Shown: positions 20,343-40,482, counted from the stretch's first letter. The stretch: 64,000 nt of DNA from Litchfieldia alkalitelluris (GCF_002019645.1 NZ_KV917374.1:219148-283147), one strand, 5' to 3'. A program made the numbers and translations. The notes: generated from the letters alone by a model not told the origin.

Positions 20343-20440
20343 AAGGCTGACCCAACCAATTGAAGCGAATTACTCGAACATCTCTCAATAAAATGAAGAT
20401 GCCCCTAGTGATTCGACGCAATTTGCTTGGATCAGCCTCT
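20343..20440. repeat. imperfect inverted repeat between radA and clpC
   Basis: The left arm AGGCTGACCCAACCAATTG and the right arm CAATTTGCTTGGATCAGCCT are nearly complementary over 19-20 bp. About 55 nt lie between, containing a second small pairing (CGAA.../...TTCG). No T-run follows, so a plain intrinsic terminator is unlikely. It may be a palindromic repeat or an RNA structure. Confidence 0.55.
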
Positions 20441-20448
20441 ATACTGAT

Positions 20449-22890
20449 TTATACTTGATTCACTTTTTCCGCTGCCTTTACCACAAATTCACCATCTTCA
20501 ATATCCATAACAATCTGCTTCCCTTTTTCAATCGTTCCTTTTAGAAGCTCTTCAGATAAACGATCCTCTATTTGCTTTTGAATCGCTCTTCTTAATGGAC
20601 GAGCCCCATACTCAGGGTCATAACCTTCTTCTGCAATTTTTTCAATAGCAGCTTCTGTAATCTCTAAATCAAGCTCTTGCTCCTTCAGTCTCTTCGTTAA
20701 CTGCTCTGACATAAGAACAACAATTTCTCTTAAGTGCTTTTTCTCTAAAGAATGGAAGACAATAATTTCATCGATACGATTTAAGAACTCAGGACGGAAT
20801 GCCTTTTTCAGCTCCTCCATCACTTTACCTTTCATATCTTTGTAATTCTGCCCTTCATCTTGAACATTGAAGCCTACATACTTGTTACGCTTAAGAGTGC
20901 TTGCACCAACGTTTGATGTCATAATTAAAATCGTATTTCTAAAATCAACTGTACGTCCCTTAGAATCTGTTAATCGACCATCTTCTAAAACTTGTAATAA
21001 AATATTAAAGACATCTGGATGAGCCTTTTCAATTTCATCTAATAGCACAACAGAATATGGTTTACGACGTACTTTTTCAGTTAATTGACCACCTTCATCA
21101 TAGCCAACATATCCTGGAGGTGACCCTACTAAACGTGAAGTCGAATGCTTCTCCATATATTCAGACATATCAATGCGAATCATGGCATCTTCATCACCAA
21201 AAATGGACTCAGCTAATGCTCTTGCAAGCTCCGTTTTACCGACACCAGTAGGTCCTAGGAAGATAAATGAACCAATCGGGCGTTTAGGGTCCTTAAGACC
21301 TGCGCGCGCGCGTCTAACTGCCTTAGAAACGGCTTTAACGGCTTCCTCTTGCCCTATCACTCGATCATGAAGAAGACTCTCCATGTTTAATAACTTATCT
21401 GTTTCTGTTTGTGCTAGCTTTGAAACAGGTATACCAGTCCAGCTTGATACAACCATGGCAATATCTTCAACTGTAACTTCTGAGTTTTCCTGACCTTGTT
21501 TTTCTTTCCACGTTTTCTTCGTTTCTTCGAGCTGCTCACGTAAACGTTGCTCAGTATCTCTTAACGATGCAGCTTTCTCAAATTCCTGACTTTGAACAGC
21601 AGCATCCTTTTCTTTACGGACTTCTTCAAGCTTTGCTTCCAGCTCTTTTAAATTTGGTGGTGCAGTATAAGAACGTAAGCGGACCTTTGAGCCTGCTTCA
21701 TCAATTAAATCAATCGCCTTATCAGGCAAGAAGCGATCAGAGATATATCTATCAGATAGCTTTACAGCTTGAACAATCGCTTCATCTATAATAGAAACCC
21801 TATGATGTGCTTCATATCGGTCACGTAATCCTTTTAAAATTTGGATAGACTCATCAATTGTCGGCTCATCGACTGTAATTGGTTGGAATCTTCGCTCTAA
21901 CGCTGCATCTTTTTCAATGTACTTACGATATTCATCTAATGTCGTTGCACCAATACACTGAAGCTCCCCACGAGCTAATGATGGTTTTAGAATATTAGAA
22001 GCATCAATTGCCCCCTCTGCTCCTCCAGCACCAATCAGTGTATGAAGCTCATCGATAAATAGAATGATATTTCCAGCTTGGCGAATCTCATCCATCACCT
22101 TTTTCAAACGATCCTCGAATTCCCCACGATACTTAGTTCCAGCAACAACTGTCCCCATATCTAGTGTCATTACACGCTTATCACGTAATGTTTCTGGCAC
22201 TTCATTATTCACGATTTGCTGAGCTAATCCTTCAGCAATTGCTGTTTTACCTACACCTGGTTCACCAATAAGTACTGGATTATTTTTCGTACGACGGCTT
22301 AACACTTCAATCACACGTTGAATTTCCTTACTACGACCAATAACAGGATCTAAGCTTCCTTCTCTTGCAATCGCAGTTAAATCACGTGCAAGACTATCTA
22401 ATGTTGGTGTATTAGCACTAACCGCTCCTCCACCTTGATGTCCTGATGAAGACTCGTTGCTTCCAAGTAGCTGTAACACTTGTTGTCGTGCTTTATTTAA
22501 ACTTACTCCTAAATTATTCAGTACGCGAGCTGCAACACCTTCGCCCTCACGAATAAGCCCTAATAAAATATGTTCCGTCCCGACATATGAATGACCTAAC
22601 TTTCTCGCTTCGTCCATTGATAGTTCAATAACCTTCTTTGCACGAGGAGTATAGTGAATGGTTTGTGAAGCATCATGACCTCTACCAATTAATGCTTCAA
22701 CTTCTTTTTGAATTTTCTCAGGCCCTAATCCAAGTGCTACAAGCGCTTTTGCTGCAATTCCTTCTCCCTCACGAATTAATCCTAATAAAATATGCTCGGT
22801 TCCAATATTATTATGTCCTAATCTTACTGCTTCTTCTTGCGCTAATGCTAATACCTTTTGTGCGCGTTCAGTAAATCTTCCAAACATCAT
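20449..22890 (-). CDS. clpC: AAA+ unfoldase ClpC (ClpP partner)
   Basis: ClpC, 813 aa, feeds arginine-phosphorylated and MecA-targeted proteins into ClpP. Order: a Clp N domain with two repeats (about 1-145), first AAA+ module (Walker [14 protein letters not shown]), coiled M domain (about 410-480), second AAA+ module ([13 protein letters not shown]). A ClpP-docking VGF loop (KYVGFNVQ) is present. It overlaps mcsB by 4 nt (ATGA). The operon is repressed by CtsR, itself a ClpC substrate. Confidence 0.98.
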   Translation of the reverse strand: MMFGRFTERAQKVLALAQEEAVRLGHNNIGTEHILLGLIREGEGIAAKALVALGLGPEKIQKEVEALIGRGHDASQTIHYTPRAKKVIELSMDEARKLGHSYVGTEHILLGLIREGEGVAARVLNNLGVSLNKARQQVLQLLGSNESSSGHQGGGAVSANTPTLDSLARDLTAIAREGSLDPVIGRSKEIQRVIEVLSRRTKNNPVLIGEPGVGKTAIAEGLAQQIVNNEVPETLRDKRVMTLDMGTVVAGTKYRGEFEDRLKKVMDEIRQAGNIILFIDELHTLIGAGGAEGAIDASNILKPSLARGELQCIGATTLDEYRKYIEKDAALERRFQPITVDEPTIDESIQILKGLRDRYEAHHRVSIIDEAIVQAVKLSDRYISDRFLPDKAIDLIDEAGSKVRLRSYTAPPNLKELEAKLEEVRKEKDAAVQSQEFEKAASLRDTEQRLREQLEETKKTWKEKQGQENSEVTVEDIAMVVSSWTGIPVSKLAQTETDKLLNMESLLHDRVIGQEEAVKAVSKAVRRARAGLKDPKRPIGSFIFLGPTGVGKTELARALAESIFGDEDAMIRIDMSEYMEKHSTSRLVGSPPGYVGYDEGGQLTEKVRRKPYSVVLLDEIEKAHPDVFNILLQVLEDGRLTDSKGRTVDFRNTILIMTSNVGASTLKRNKYVGFNVQDEGQNYKDMKGKVMEELKKAFRPEFLNRIDEIIVFHSLEKKHLREIVVLMSEQLTKRLKEQELDLEITEAAIEKIAEEGYDPEYGARPLRRAIQKQIEDRLSEELLKGTIEKGKQIVMDIEDGEFVVKAAEKVNQV

Positions 22891-23984
22891 ATTTCATCGA
22901 CCTCCAAGCCATTTGTCTTTTTTTCTTCTAATTTTAATCTTTCTCTTATTAGTGTCGCTCTTCGAATATCTCTTTCATTAGGTCTCAATGCCCCGCCTGA
23001 ATATAACTGCAAAAATCCAGGCTGAGTTAAAATCATTAATTCATTCAGTATATTACTAGATAAATCCCTAATATAACCTAAATCTATTCCCAATCGAACA
23101 TCCGACAAACATTTAGCAGCTTCCTTTGACTCAATAATCCTGCTATTAGCTAGGATTCCATAAGAGCGATACACTCTGTCTTCTAATTGTATGTTCGAAG
23201 TCTTAACTAATGCGTCCCTTGCTGAACGTTCTTGCGAAATTAGCTGACTTACAACACTTTTTAAATCCCCAACTATATCTTCTTCTGTCTTACCAAGAGT
23301 AATTTGATTAGATATCTGAAAAATATTACCTAGCGCTTCACTACCCTCACCATATGTGCCTCTGACTACCAATCCTAATTGATTGATCGCAGGAATAATC
23401 CGACTCATTTGTTGTGTTAATACTAATCCAGGTAAATGCATCATTACAGAAGCCCTTAACCCAGTCCCAACATTGGTTGGACAACTTGTTAAATATCCTC
23501 TTCTCTCATCAAAAGCATAATCAACTGAAGTTTCAATCCAATCATCTAATTCATTCGCCGTTTTCAGAGCCTCTTCTAATTGAAAACCTGGATATAAGCA
23601 TTGAATTCGAATATGATCTTCTTCATTGATCATAATACTAATTTCTTCATTCTCAGATAACAAGCATGCTCCAAAAGGAGAATCCTCAGCTAAATGCGGG
23701 CTAATCAAATGTTTCTCAACAAGCACTCTTTTTTCGACTGGCTGAAGCTCATTCATATCTAATAATTCTAACTCACCAATTCCAGGAAACTTTTTGTTGG
23801 AAAAGTTCGTTAAAAAAAGTTGAATGACCTCCTTTGATTCTTCGTTGGATGCTAAAGCAGGAAAAAGGCTATTTTCCATATTTCTAGCTAAGCGGATTCT
23901 TGAACTTAGCACAATATCCATTTCGGGGCCTTCTTGATTCATCCAAGAACTTATTGCTTTATCGATGAAACGTTCGAGTGACAT
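22887..23984 (-). CDS. mcsB: protein-arginine kinase McsB
   Basis: 365 aa with a phosphagen-kinase-like fold. It phosphorylates arginines, marking proteins for ClpCP and disarming CtsR. The N-terminal [18 protein letters not shown] and [18 protein letters not shown] motifs are the kinase signatures. It is activated by McsA, 3 nt upstream. Start is ATG at 23984 after GAGGGGGGAC. Confidence 0.97.
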   Translation of the reverse strand: MSLERFIDKAISSWMNQEGPEMDIVLSSRIRLARNMENSLFPALASNEESKEVIQLFLTNFSNKKFPGIGELELLDMNELQPVEKRVLVEKHLISPHLAEDSPFGACLLSENEEISIMINEEDHIRIQCLYPGFQLEEALKTANELDDWIETSVDYAFDERRGYLTSCPTNVGTGLRASVMMHLPGLVLTQQMSRIIPAINQLGLVVRGTYGEGSEALGNIFQISNQITLGKTEEDIVGDLKSVVSQLISQERSARDALVKTSNIQLEDRVYRSYGILANSRIIESKEAAKCLSDVRLGIDLGYIRDLSSNILNELMILTQPGFLQLYSGGALRPNERDIRRATLIRERLKLEEKKTNGLEVDEI

Positions 23985-23987
23985 TTT

Positions 23988-24539
23988 TTATTGTCCCCCC
24001 TCTCTATTTTCGTCCAGTAAGCGTTCCAATTCCCTTACCTGATCTCGTACCTCAGCAGCCTTTTCAAATTCCTCTAGACTAATAAACTCCTGCAAAGATC
24101 CCTTCAGCTCAGATATTTGTTTTCTAAGGTGAATACTCCCCCCGATTCTCTTAGGAATCTTACCATTATGAGTGGTATTTCCACTATGAACTCTCTTTAA
24201 TATTGGATTTAATTGATTGCCAAACGTCTTATAACAATTCGAACAGCCAAATCTTCCAACCTTAGCAAATTGAGAAAAAGTCATTTTGCATTTCTCGCAC
24301 TGAATGACTTCACTTTTTTGAAAAGCAGTATCTTTACTTGGTTCTGCCATTGCTGGCTCAATATTTAATAGCCCAGCTAATAGATTATGAATTGAAAATC
24401 CATTATTTCCTGAAAACATAAACATTTCACTTTTTTCATGGGCACAATGCTCACAAATATGAACCTCTGTTTTATCACCATTTACTATTTTCGTGAAATG
24501 AAGGGTTGCTGGCCTCTTATTACATTCTTGACATATCAC
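23988..24539 (-). CDS. mcsA: McsB activator McsA (zinc and UVR domain)
   Basis: 183 aa. Paired CxxC zinc motifs (CQEC/CEHC and CEKC/CSNC) in the first 105 residues are followed by a C-terminal UVR-type coiled coil (LEEFEKAAEVRDQVRELE). It activates the McsB kinase and links to stress sensing. Start is GTG at 24539 (VICQEC) behind AAAGAGGTG; a TTG at 24563 lacks a ribosome binding site and family match. Confidence 0.95.
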   Translation of the reverse strand: MICQECNKRPATLHFTKIVNGDKTEVHICEHCAHEKSEMFMFSGNNGFSIHNLLAGLLNIEPAMAEPSKDTAFQKSEVIQCEKCKMTFSQFAKVGRFGCSNCYKTFGNQLNPILKRVHSGNTTHNGKIPKRIGGSIHLRKQISELKGSLQEFISLEEFEKAAEVRDQVRELERLLDENREGGQ

Positions 24540-24659
24540 TTGTTTCACCTCTTTATTAATCAACTTAATTTAACAAAGGCTAATTTTTGACTTGCTCTTC
24601 ATCATAAGAAATAAAGCTAAAGGCATTTTACTTTCCAGGCAAATTCATGAGAAACTATT

Positions 24660-25121
24660 TTATTTATACATCAATGATGTCAACATGGCTTTTAACATTC
24701 TTGCACGTAACTCATCACGGTATGGGAGTTCAAGAAATAACACTGAACGATCTATCACACTCAGCATAATCTTGGCTTCTCTGTTAGAGATAATATCTTC
24801 CTCTACTAAGCGAAAGATAACATCTTCAGCACTTGCCTGACTAACTCGGTGCTCAATTAGGTGAATCAATTGCTCAATTAGATGGGCATCATCATTTGTT
24901 TTCACCTTCATGATCCGAATATAGCCTCCGCCACCACGTTTACTTTCTACGATATACCCTCGTTCAAGGGTAAATCTTGTATTAATTACATAATTAATTT
25001 GAGATGGGACACATTCAAACTGCTCTGCAACTTCACTTCGTTTAATTTCTACAATATCACGATCACTCAATTCGAGGACCTGCTTAAAATATTGTTCAAT
25101 GATATCAGAAATATTTCGCAC
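24660..25121 (-). CDS. ctsR: transcriptional repressor CtsR
   Basis: CtsR, 153 aa, represses class III heat-shock genes (clpC operon, clpP, clpE) and loses DNA binding when heated. The winged-helix N half contains CVPSQINYVINTRFT, and the glycine-rich wing sensor is ESKRGGGGYIRI. Start is GTG at 25121 (VRNISDIIEQY), which fits the family's MGHNISDIIEQY; the GTG at 25139 has a poor ribosome binding site. It heads the operon and represses itself. Confidence 0.97.
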   Translation of the reverse strand: MRNISDIIEQYFKQVLELSDRDIVEIKRSEVAEQFECVPSQINYVINTRFTLERGYIVESKRGGGGYIRIMKVKTNDDAHLIEQLIHLIEHRVSQASAEDVIFRLVEEDIISNREAKIMLSVIDRSVLFLELPYRDELRARMLKAMLTSLMYK

Positions 25122-25139
25122 TTCGGCTCCACACCCCAC

Positions 25140-25168
25140 CTTGACTTTGACTATATTTGACTTTAACT
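25140..25168 (-). promoter_or_regulatory. CtsR operator (tandem heptads)
   Basis: The minus strand reads AGTCAAA-TAT-AGTCAAA (25162-25146), matching the CtsR consensus of two RGTCAAA heptads 3 nt apart. A further AGTCAAG (25146-25140) and AGTTAAA (25168-25162) abut it, giving four heptad-like units. It lies just downstream of the -10 box, well placed to block transcription. Confidence 0.85.
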
Positions 25169-25170
25169 AT

Positions 25171-25199
25171 ACTATAATGAGAATTAAAAAAATTTTCAA
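25171..25199 (-). promoter_or_regulatory. sigma-A promoter for ctsR-mcsA-mcsB-clpC
   Basis: Minus strand TTGAAA (25199-25194), 17-nt spacer, TATAGT (25176-25171). The remaining part of the ctsR-mgtC gap (25200-25469) is AT-rich; I see no other feature in it. Confidence 0.75.
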
Positions 25200-25469
25200 C
25201 TATTGTGTTTGTTACCTTTATTATCCTTGCCAAAATAACCAATTTGCAAAACTATTTTTGAATTTTATGTGTACAATTTTAATTGCAAATGTAAACTAAA
25301 GAAGGATATTCTTCTATTACCTGTCTTGCTAATAAGTAAACCTCTAAACAAATTCATTTAAATGAGTGTATATTTCTAACTTTTATTCATATTTATTTCA
25401 ATAATAGGCTTCTTTATCGCAAAGTGGGTATAAGGCTATGAATACTTATCTTTAACAGGAGGGGGAAAT

Positions 25470-26192
25470 GTGGATTACCTAATTACCGATCAAATGGTTA
25501 CATCAACGATACGGTTATCTCTTATCGTATTATTAAGTGGTCTAATTGGCATTGAACGAGAAATGAAAAATCACCCTGCTGGATTAAGAACACACATGCT
25601 AGTAGGGGTTGGCTCATGCTTATTAATGCTTGTTTCAATTTTTGGCTTTGAAAATTATCTAAATGAACATCCTAATCTTGTCGGGTATGACCCAAGTAGG
25701 ATTCCATCGTATGTGATCTCAGGTATCGGATTCTTAGGGGCAGGTACTATTCTAGTTCATCGAGGGATCACAGTAAAAGGTCTTACAACAGCAGCAAGTA
25801 TATGGGTAGTTGCGGGATTGGGATTGGTTGTTGGAATCGGTATGTTCTTTGAAGCAATCCTAACAACCATGATTATTATCACTACACTTTTCTTCTTAAA
25901 TAAATTAGAAGCTCTTTACAAGAATAAAGTGAAAGGGGAAAAATTTGCCCACCTATCACTTGTAGTTAAACAACAAGCAGGCAACCTCTCCGTCTTAAGT
26001 GAAATAATTTCTAGAGAAAAAATAGAAATTGTCGAAATTGATTCAGAAGAGTATGATACCGATCATTTTGGATTGGTTAAATACACTCTTCTTGTCAAAA
26101 TACCTAAATCCACTAATCGACAGTCATTAGTTGAAAAGCTACAAAAATTGACAATTGTTCATAAAGTGAAAGTTAGAAATGGGAAGGATTAA
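25470..26192 (+). CDS. MgtC/SapB family membrane protein
   Basis: 240 aa. About four to five membrane helices lie in the first 145 residues (for example IRLSLIVLLSGLIGIER and VISGIGFLGAGTILV). The conserved GLRTHMLVGVGSCLLML segment identifies the MgtC/SapB family. A soluble C-terminal domain (about 165-240) looks ACT-like. Relatives are linked to growth in low magnesium or to envelope stress; the job here is unknown. Start is GTG at 25470 behind AGGAGGGGG. It is the only clear plus-strand gene and, as I remember it, is not at this place in B. subtilis, so it is a likely local insertion. Confidence 0.85.
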   Translation: MDYLITDQMVTSTIRLSLIVLLSGLIGIEREMKNHPAGLRTHMLVGVGSCLLMLVSIFGFENYLNEHPNLVGYDPSRIPSYVISGIGFLGAGTILVHRGITVKGLTTAASIWVVAGLGLVVGIGMFFEAILTTMIIITTLFFLNKLEALYKNKVKGEKFAHLSLVVKQQAGNLSVLSEIISREKIEIVEIDSEEYDTDHFGLVKYTLLVKIPKSTNRQSLVEKLQKLTIVHKVKVRNGKD

Positions 26193-26203
26193 ATGTTTAT
26201 GCG

Positions 26204-26233
26204 GCTAACTAGTATCTCGAACTAGTTAGCTTT
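26204..26233 (+). terminator. hairpin after the mgtC-like gene
   Basis: A perfect 10-bp stem GCTAACTAGT/ACTAGTTAGC with a 7-nt loop begins 12 nt past the stop. Only three T follow, so termination would be weak. Confidence 0.55.
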
Positions 26234-26384
26234 GGGTACATTTCTCCACCACACTTCTTACATGAAAACAAGGTGGATTGGTAGGATCTACAAACCCAAG
26301 GTATGTAGATCAGCTATTACTCTAAGAGGTATTTTTGCTTTTTTTACAAATGGATGTGTCATATCCTGTTAATATCACTGTAGT

Positions 26385-26585
26385 TGAATTTAAACGGAAA
26401 AATTCCACTTAAATTAGGAAATATCAACATTTCCCTAAAAATAACCGGAGTTTTTCCGCTTATATGAACCTTATCTTTAGATTTATTCATATATTAGAGA
26501 AGTTAACCGGAATTTCTCCGCCTATATCTGCATCATAAGCCTCTACTAGATACATTAGCCGGAATTTTTACCCCTATTAGACACG
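26385..26585. repeat. short CGGAA...TTCCG-type repeat array 1
   Basis: Units ACGGAAAAATTCCACTTA (from 26393), ACCGGAGTTTTTCCGCTTAT (from 26443), ACCGGAATTTCTCCGCCTAT (from 26506) and GCCGGAATTTTTACCCCTAT (from 26561) are spaced about 50-65 nt apart. Each is a small near-palindrome. A similar array is at 46850-47100. The rest of the 26234-27221 gap is AT-rich without coding potential that I can support. Confidence 0.6.
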
Positions 26586-27054
26586 AAAAATCAACTAAGT
26601 TAATAACAAAAAAGTTCATTATGATCCGTGCTGCCTCATCCATAAATTTCTTTAGAAGATATCGATGTTGGAAAAGACTTCACATCATTCCAAGAATTAC
26701 ATTTCTATGATTAACTTGGAAAACATCTTCATAGAGTAGCCTAACCTACTCCACTCCTCACTTTCTCTAACAGAACAGGTGGTACATTTATCTACCTATA
26801 TGACGATATGGTATTTTCTAATATCATGGAACCCTCTAGACACAAAGAGTTTAAATCATTTTTCTAATATCCAATGTCCCTGAATTTTACAACTTCTTAA
26901 TGACAATAGGATGAATCTTTGAACCAAACTTTTTCTTTGGATGCTTCCCAATGTTGATTTTTATCAAAAAATATTTGTTTTATATATTAGTCTCCATACA
27001 CGAAAAAGTACCACAGTATCAACGCCTGTGGTAGTCTAAAATTTTATACTTAGC

Positions 27055-27137
27055 CTGAACAAGATGTCCTCTCTTTATAAGTTAGTGCCCAGCTTCCGAT
27101 GATATTCGAATCTTTTCATCTGAGTGCTCTTGTTCAA
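27055..27137. other. hairpin-forming stretch of unknown role
   Basis: TGAACAAGA and TCTTGTTCA form a 9-bp inverted repeat about 65 nt apart. A separate hairpin ACCACAG/CTGTGGT is just to the left (27010-27032). No family was recognised. Confidence 0.4.
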
Positions 27138-27221
27138 CTGCCAGCTATACATTATTATTTATTTTACATTGTATCCTTCCGTCCATATATTTTAATTAAT
27201 AGAACCTTACGGTTAGTAAAA

Positions 27222-27254
27222 AATAAAAAGACCCATTCAATGAATGGGTCTTTC
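27222..27254 (-). terminator. intrinsic terminator of the second rRNA operon
   Basis: Stem AGACCCATTCA/TGAATGGGTCT followed on the minus strand by TTTTTATTTTTT, 7 nt beyond the 5S gene. Confidence 0.92.
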
Positions 27255-27260
27255 TTAAGT

Positions 27261-27376
27261 GCCTAGCGACGTCCTACTCTCACAGGGGGAGTCCCCCAAC
27301 TACCATCGGCGCTGAAGAGCTTAACTTCCGTGTTCGGTATGGGAACGGGTGTGACCTCTTCGCCATCATCACTAGA
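27261..27376 (-). rRNA. rrf: 5S ribosomal RNA (operon 2)
   Basis: 116 nt, containing the conserved GAAGAGGTCACACCCGTTCC and CCGAACACGGAAGTTAAGCT. It differs from the copy at 33288 by one base (GGGGGACTCCCCC versus GGGGGATTCCCCC in sense orientation). Confidence 0.97.
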
Positions 27377-27431
27377 CTTATGAAGGTTCGCACCTTCAAA
27401 ACTAGATAACGTTCAGACATTCATTAATTAT

Positions 27432-32134
<4,703 letters not shown>

Positions 32135-32198
32135 AGATATTTGATTGCTCAAATAAAAATTTAAAGCTAGATTAAACGTTGACGCTTGTTTATTGTGT

Positions 32199-32216
32199 TC
32201 AGTTTTCAAAGAACTT
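32199..32216 (-). promoter_or_regulatory. boxA antitermination element before 16S (operon 2)
   Basis: Minus strand AGTTCTTTGAAAACTGAAC, identical to the leader of the first operon. I see no sigma-A promoter between tRNA-Ala and this 16S gene, so operon 2 is probably read from upstream. Confidence 0.65.
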
Positions 32217-32292
32217 TGGTGGAGCCTAGCGGGATCGAACCGCTGACCTCCTGCGTGCAAGGCAGGCGCTCTCCCAGCTGAGCTAAGGCCCC
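32217..32292 (-). tRNA. tRNA-Ala (TGC)
   Basis: 76 nt with encoded CCA. Acceptor GGGGCCT pairs with AGGCTCC. Anticodon TGC sits in CCTGCCTTGCACGCAGG. Confidence 0.97.
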
Positions 32293-32304
32293 AAAATGAA
32301 ATAG

Positions 32305-32381
32305 TGGTCGGGAAGACAGGATTCGAACCTGCGACCCCTTGGTCCCAAACCAAGTGCTCTACCAAGCTGAGCTACTTCCCG
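32305..32381 (-). tRNA. tRNA-Pro (TGG)
   Basis: 77 nt with encoded CCA. Acceptor CGGGAAG/CTTCCCG. Anticodon TGG in CTTGGTTTGGGACCAAG. Confidence 0.97.
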
Positions 32382-32389
32382 TAAAAATA

Positions 32390-32466
<77 letters not shown>

Positions 32467-32530
32467 ATCATATCAGCTAAATTATAAATTAATTAGCCAT
32501 AGAAAGATATTTTGCTAAAGCAAAAATCTT

Positions 32531-32619
32531 TGGTGCCGAGGACCGGAATCGAACCGGTACGGTAGTCACCTACCGCAGGATTTTAAGTCCTGTGCGTCTG
32601 CCAGTTCCGCCACCCCGGC
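32531..32619 (-). tRNA. tRNA-Leu (TAA)
   Basis: 89 nt with encoded CCA and a long variable arm (CGGTAGGTGACTACCG). Anticodon TAA in CAGGACTTAAAATCCTG. Confidence 0.97.
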
Positions 32620-32630
32620 AAAATGTAGCT

Positions 32631-32705
32631 TGGAGCGGAAGACGGGATTCGAACCCGCGACCCCCACCTTGGCAAGGTGGTGTTCTACCACTGAACTACT
32701 TCCGC
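32631..32705 (-). tRNA. tRNA-Gly (GCC)
   Basis: 75 nt with encoded CCA. Acceptor GCGGAAG/CTTCCGC. Anticodon GCC in CCACCTTGCCAAGGTGG. Confidence 0.97.
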
Positions 32706-32709
32706 ATAA

Positions 32710-32790
32710 TGCGGGTGAAGGGACTCGAACCCCCACGTCAAAGACACTAGATCCTAAGTCTAGCGCGTCTGCCAATTCCGCCACACCCGC
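32710..32790 (-). tRNA. tRNA-Leu (TAG)
   Basis: 81 nt, no encoded CCA, with a short variable arm. Acceptor GCGGGTG/CACCCGC. Anticodon TAG in CTAGACTTAGGATCTAG. Confidence 0.96.
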
Positions 32791-32824
32791 ATATTATGAG
32801 TTTTTTTGCTATTTTGCAAAAAAA

Positions 32825-32900
32825 TGGTGAGCCATGAAGGACTCGAACCTTCGACCCTCTGATTAAAAGTCAGATGCTCTACCGACTGAGCTAATGGCTC
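32825..32900 (-). tRNA. tRNA-Lys (TTT)
   Basis: 76 nt with encoded CCA. Acceptor GAGCCAT/ATGGCTC. Anticodon TTT in TCTGACTTTTAATCAGA. A truncated relative lies at 33045-33070. Confidence 0.97.
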
Positions 32901-32939
32901 AAAATGAAAATATACTTTGAGTTTATTCTCGGTTATTCA

Positions 32940-33076
32940 CGATTTCTTAAAAAGAGCATCTAGTTGACGTCCTACTCTCAGGAAGTCATTCATGAAGCAG
33001 CTCGAGTAGTACGCTGTAGTATCTCAAGGAAGCTTATTCAAACGTGCTCTACCGACTGAGCTAATGGCTCAAAATA
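32940..33076 (-). pseudogene. relic of tRNA-Lys 5' part and 5S rRNA 3' end
   Basis: 33045-33070 repeats the tRNA-Lys 5' part (GAGCCATTAGCTCAGTCGG, then TAGAGC), including 6 nt upstream of the gene, but stops after the D arm. Further along the minus strand, 32951-32977 reads CCTGAGAGTAGGACGTCAAC, close to the 5S 3' end CTGTGAGAGTAGGACGTCGC. The 70 nt between match nothing I know. No full tRNA can fold here. It looks like a scar of unequal recombination within the rrn-tRNA region. Confidence 0.7.
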
Positions 33077-33108
33077 GTTAATTTTGAAAAGATAATCGGT
33101 TTTAAAAA

Positions 33109-33184
<76 letters not shown>

Positions 33185-33200
33185 AATTCATAGTTTTATA

Positions 33201-33276
33201 TGGTGGAGGATGACGGGATCGAACCGCCGACCCCCTGCTTGTAAGGCAGGTGCTCTCCCAGCTGAGCTAATCCTCC
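33201..33276 (-). tRNA. tRNA-Val (TAC)
   Basis: 76 nt with encoded CCA. Acceptor GGAGGAT/ATCCTCC. Anticodon TAC in CCTGCCTTACAAGCAGG. It begins 11 nt after the 5S gene, so the tRNA cluster is read from the first rRNA operon. Confidence 0.97.
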
Positions 33277-33287
33277 ATTTAAAAACT

Positions 33288-33403
<116 letters not shown>

Positions 33404-33502
33404 CAATAAAGCAACAAATTCTATTATAATGTATTTCATACATTTTGCAATAGGAAATTCATTCCTTCAAAACTAGATAACGTTCAGACATTCATTAATT
33501 AT

Positions 33503-38205
<4,703 letters not shown>

Positions 38206-38270
38206 AGATATTTGATTGCTCAAATAAAAATTTTAAAACTAGATTAAACGTTGACGCTTGTTTATTGTGT

Positions 38271-38289
38271 TCAGTTTTCAAAGAACTTG
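38271..38289 (-). promoter_or_regulatory. boxA antitermination element, rRNA leader
   Basis: Minus strand AAGTTCTTTGAAAACTGAA in the leader between the rRNA promoter and 16S. It is similar to the Bacillus boxA bound by NusB-NusE. Confidence 0.65.
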
Positions 38290-38314
38290 TCCTGCTTACC
38301 TAAGCAGCTTTATT

Positions 38315-38343
38315 ATAATATCATTTACCGTTTTTGAAGTCAA
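38315..38343 (-). promoter_or_regulatory. rRNA operon promoter (operon 1)
   Basis: Minus strand TTGACT (38343-38338), 17-nt spacer, TATTAT (38320-38315). A second TATAAT lies 3 nt further on. The likely first base is the G of AAAGCTGC, fitting GTP-sensitive rRNA promoters in Bacillus. I see only one promoter; tandem P1/P2 promoters are not obvious. Confidence 0.7.
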
Positions 38344-38514
38344 CATATTTTTTGAAGAACTTTTCTCGAAAAATGTTTTCTTCAGAAGCGACGTTTATTA
38401 ATATATCACTATAGTAATATCATTGCAATAGTTTTTTAAGAAAACTTTCACATCGACGATTAGAACATCCTCTCTTAAGCCTAATCTTAATTTCTAATAC
38501 TAGGCATTCTGTTA

Positions 38515-38790
38515 TTTAAATTCTGGTTAGGCTACCATGTGAATAAGTATTGCACCACGGAGTATGAAAATAGTGCATTCACCTAGTGTGGAATGAGCGG
38601 AGAACCACTTGACTCCTGCGGGATCTAGTGGTCTCGTGAGACCCCGGGAGCCCGCCCCTGGCAACGAGGAGGCTCACGGACCACCCCGCGGAAAGCAAGT
38701 GAATCGCAGCGAATGGAACTCCACAACCTAAGTTATTTTGAGTGTAGCCATCATAGTGCTCGAAAACTCGTCCATTCAGCAATGGACATA
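38515..38790 (-). repeat. dispersed GC-rich intergenic repeat, copy D (inverted)
   Basis: Core 38591-38718 is the reverse complement of copies A-C. It contains CTCCTGCGGGATCTAGTGG, GGCAACGAGGAGGCTCACGG and CGCGGAAAGCAAGTG. The flank TGCACCACGGAGTATGAAAA is the complement of copy A's CATACTCCATGGTGC. It lies between lysS and the rRNA promoter. The 67-aa frame inside is not a gene. Confidence 0.8.
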
Positions 38791-38823
38791 GTTCCTCATT
38801 ACCATTACCTTAGCCTAAACAAA

Positions 38824-38851
38824 TAAAAAGGACGCCAATTTGACGTCCTCA
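38824..38851 (-). terminator. intrinsic terminator after lysS
   Basis: Stem AGGACGTC/GGCGTCCT followed on the minus strand by TTTTTATTTG, 10 nt past the lysS stop. Confidence 0.85.
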
Positions 38852-38860
38852 TTAACAGTA

Positions 38861-40396
<1,536 letters not shown>

Positions 40397-40452
40397 TTAC
40401 ATAATAGTTGTCTTTTAATCAAGATTTATAGTCTTCCCTTAACTATATAAAC

Positions 40453-40482
40453 AGAAAAACTGCCAGTAATCAACCGGCAGCA
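40453..40482 (-). terminator. probable terminator after dusB
   Basis: CTGCCGGTTGATTACTGGCAG (imperfect stem) followed by TTTTTC on the minus strand, about 150 nt past dusB. The rest of the 40346-40628 gap shows no other clear feature apart from the TTA repeat. Confidence 0.6.

Noticed and set aside
25280..25469. Magnesium (M-box) riboswitch ahead of the mgtC-like gene.
   Set aside because: No conserved M-box segments or terminator hairpin could be found in the 190 nt before the gene.
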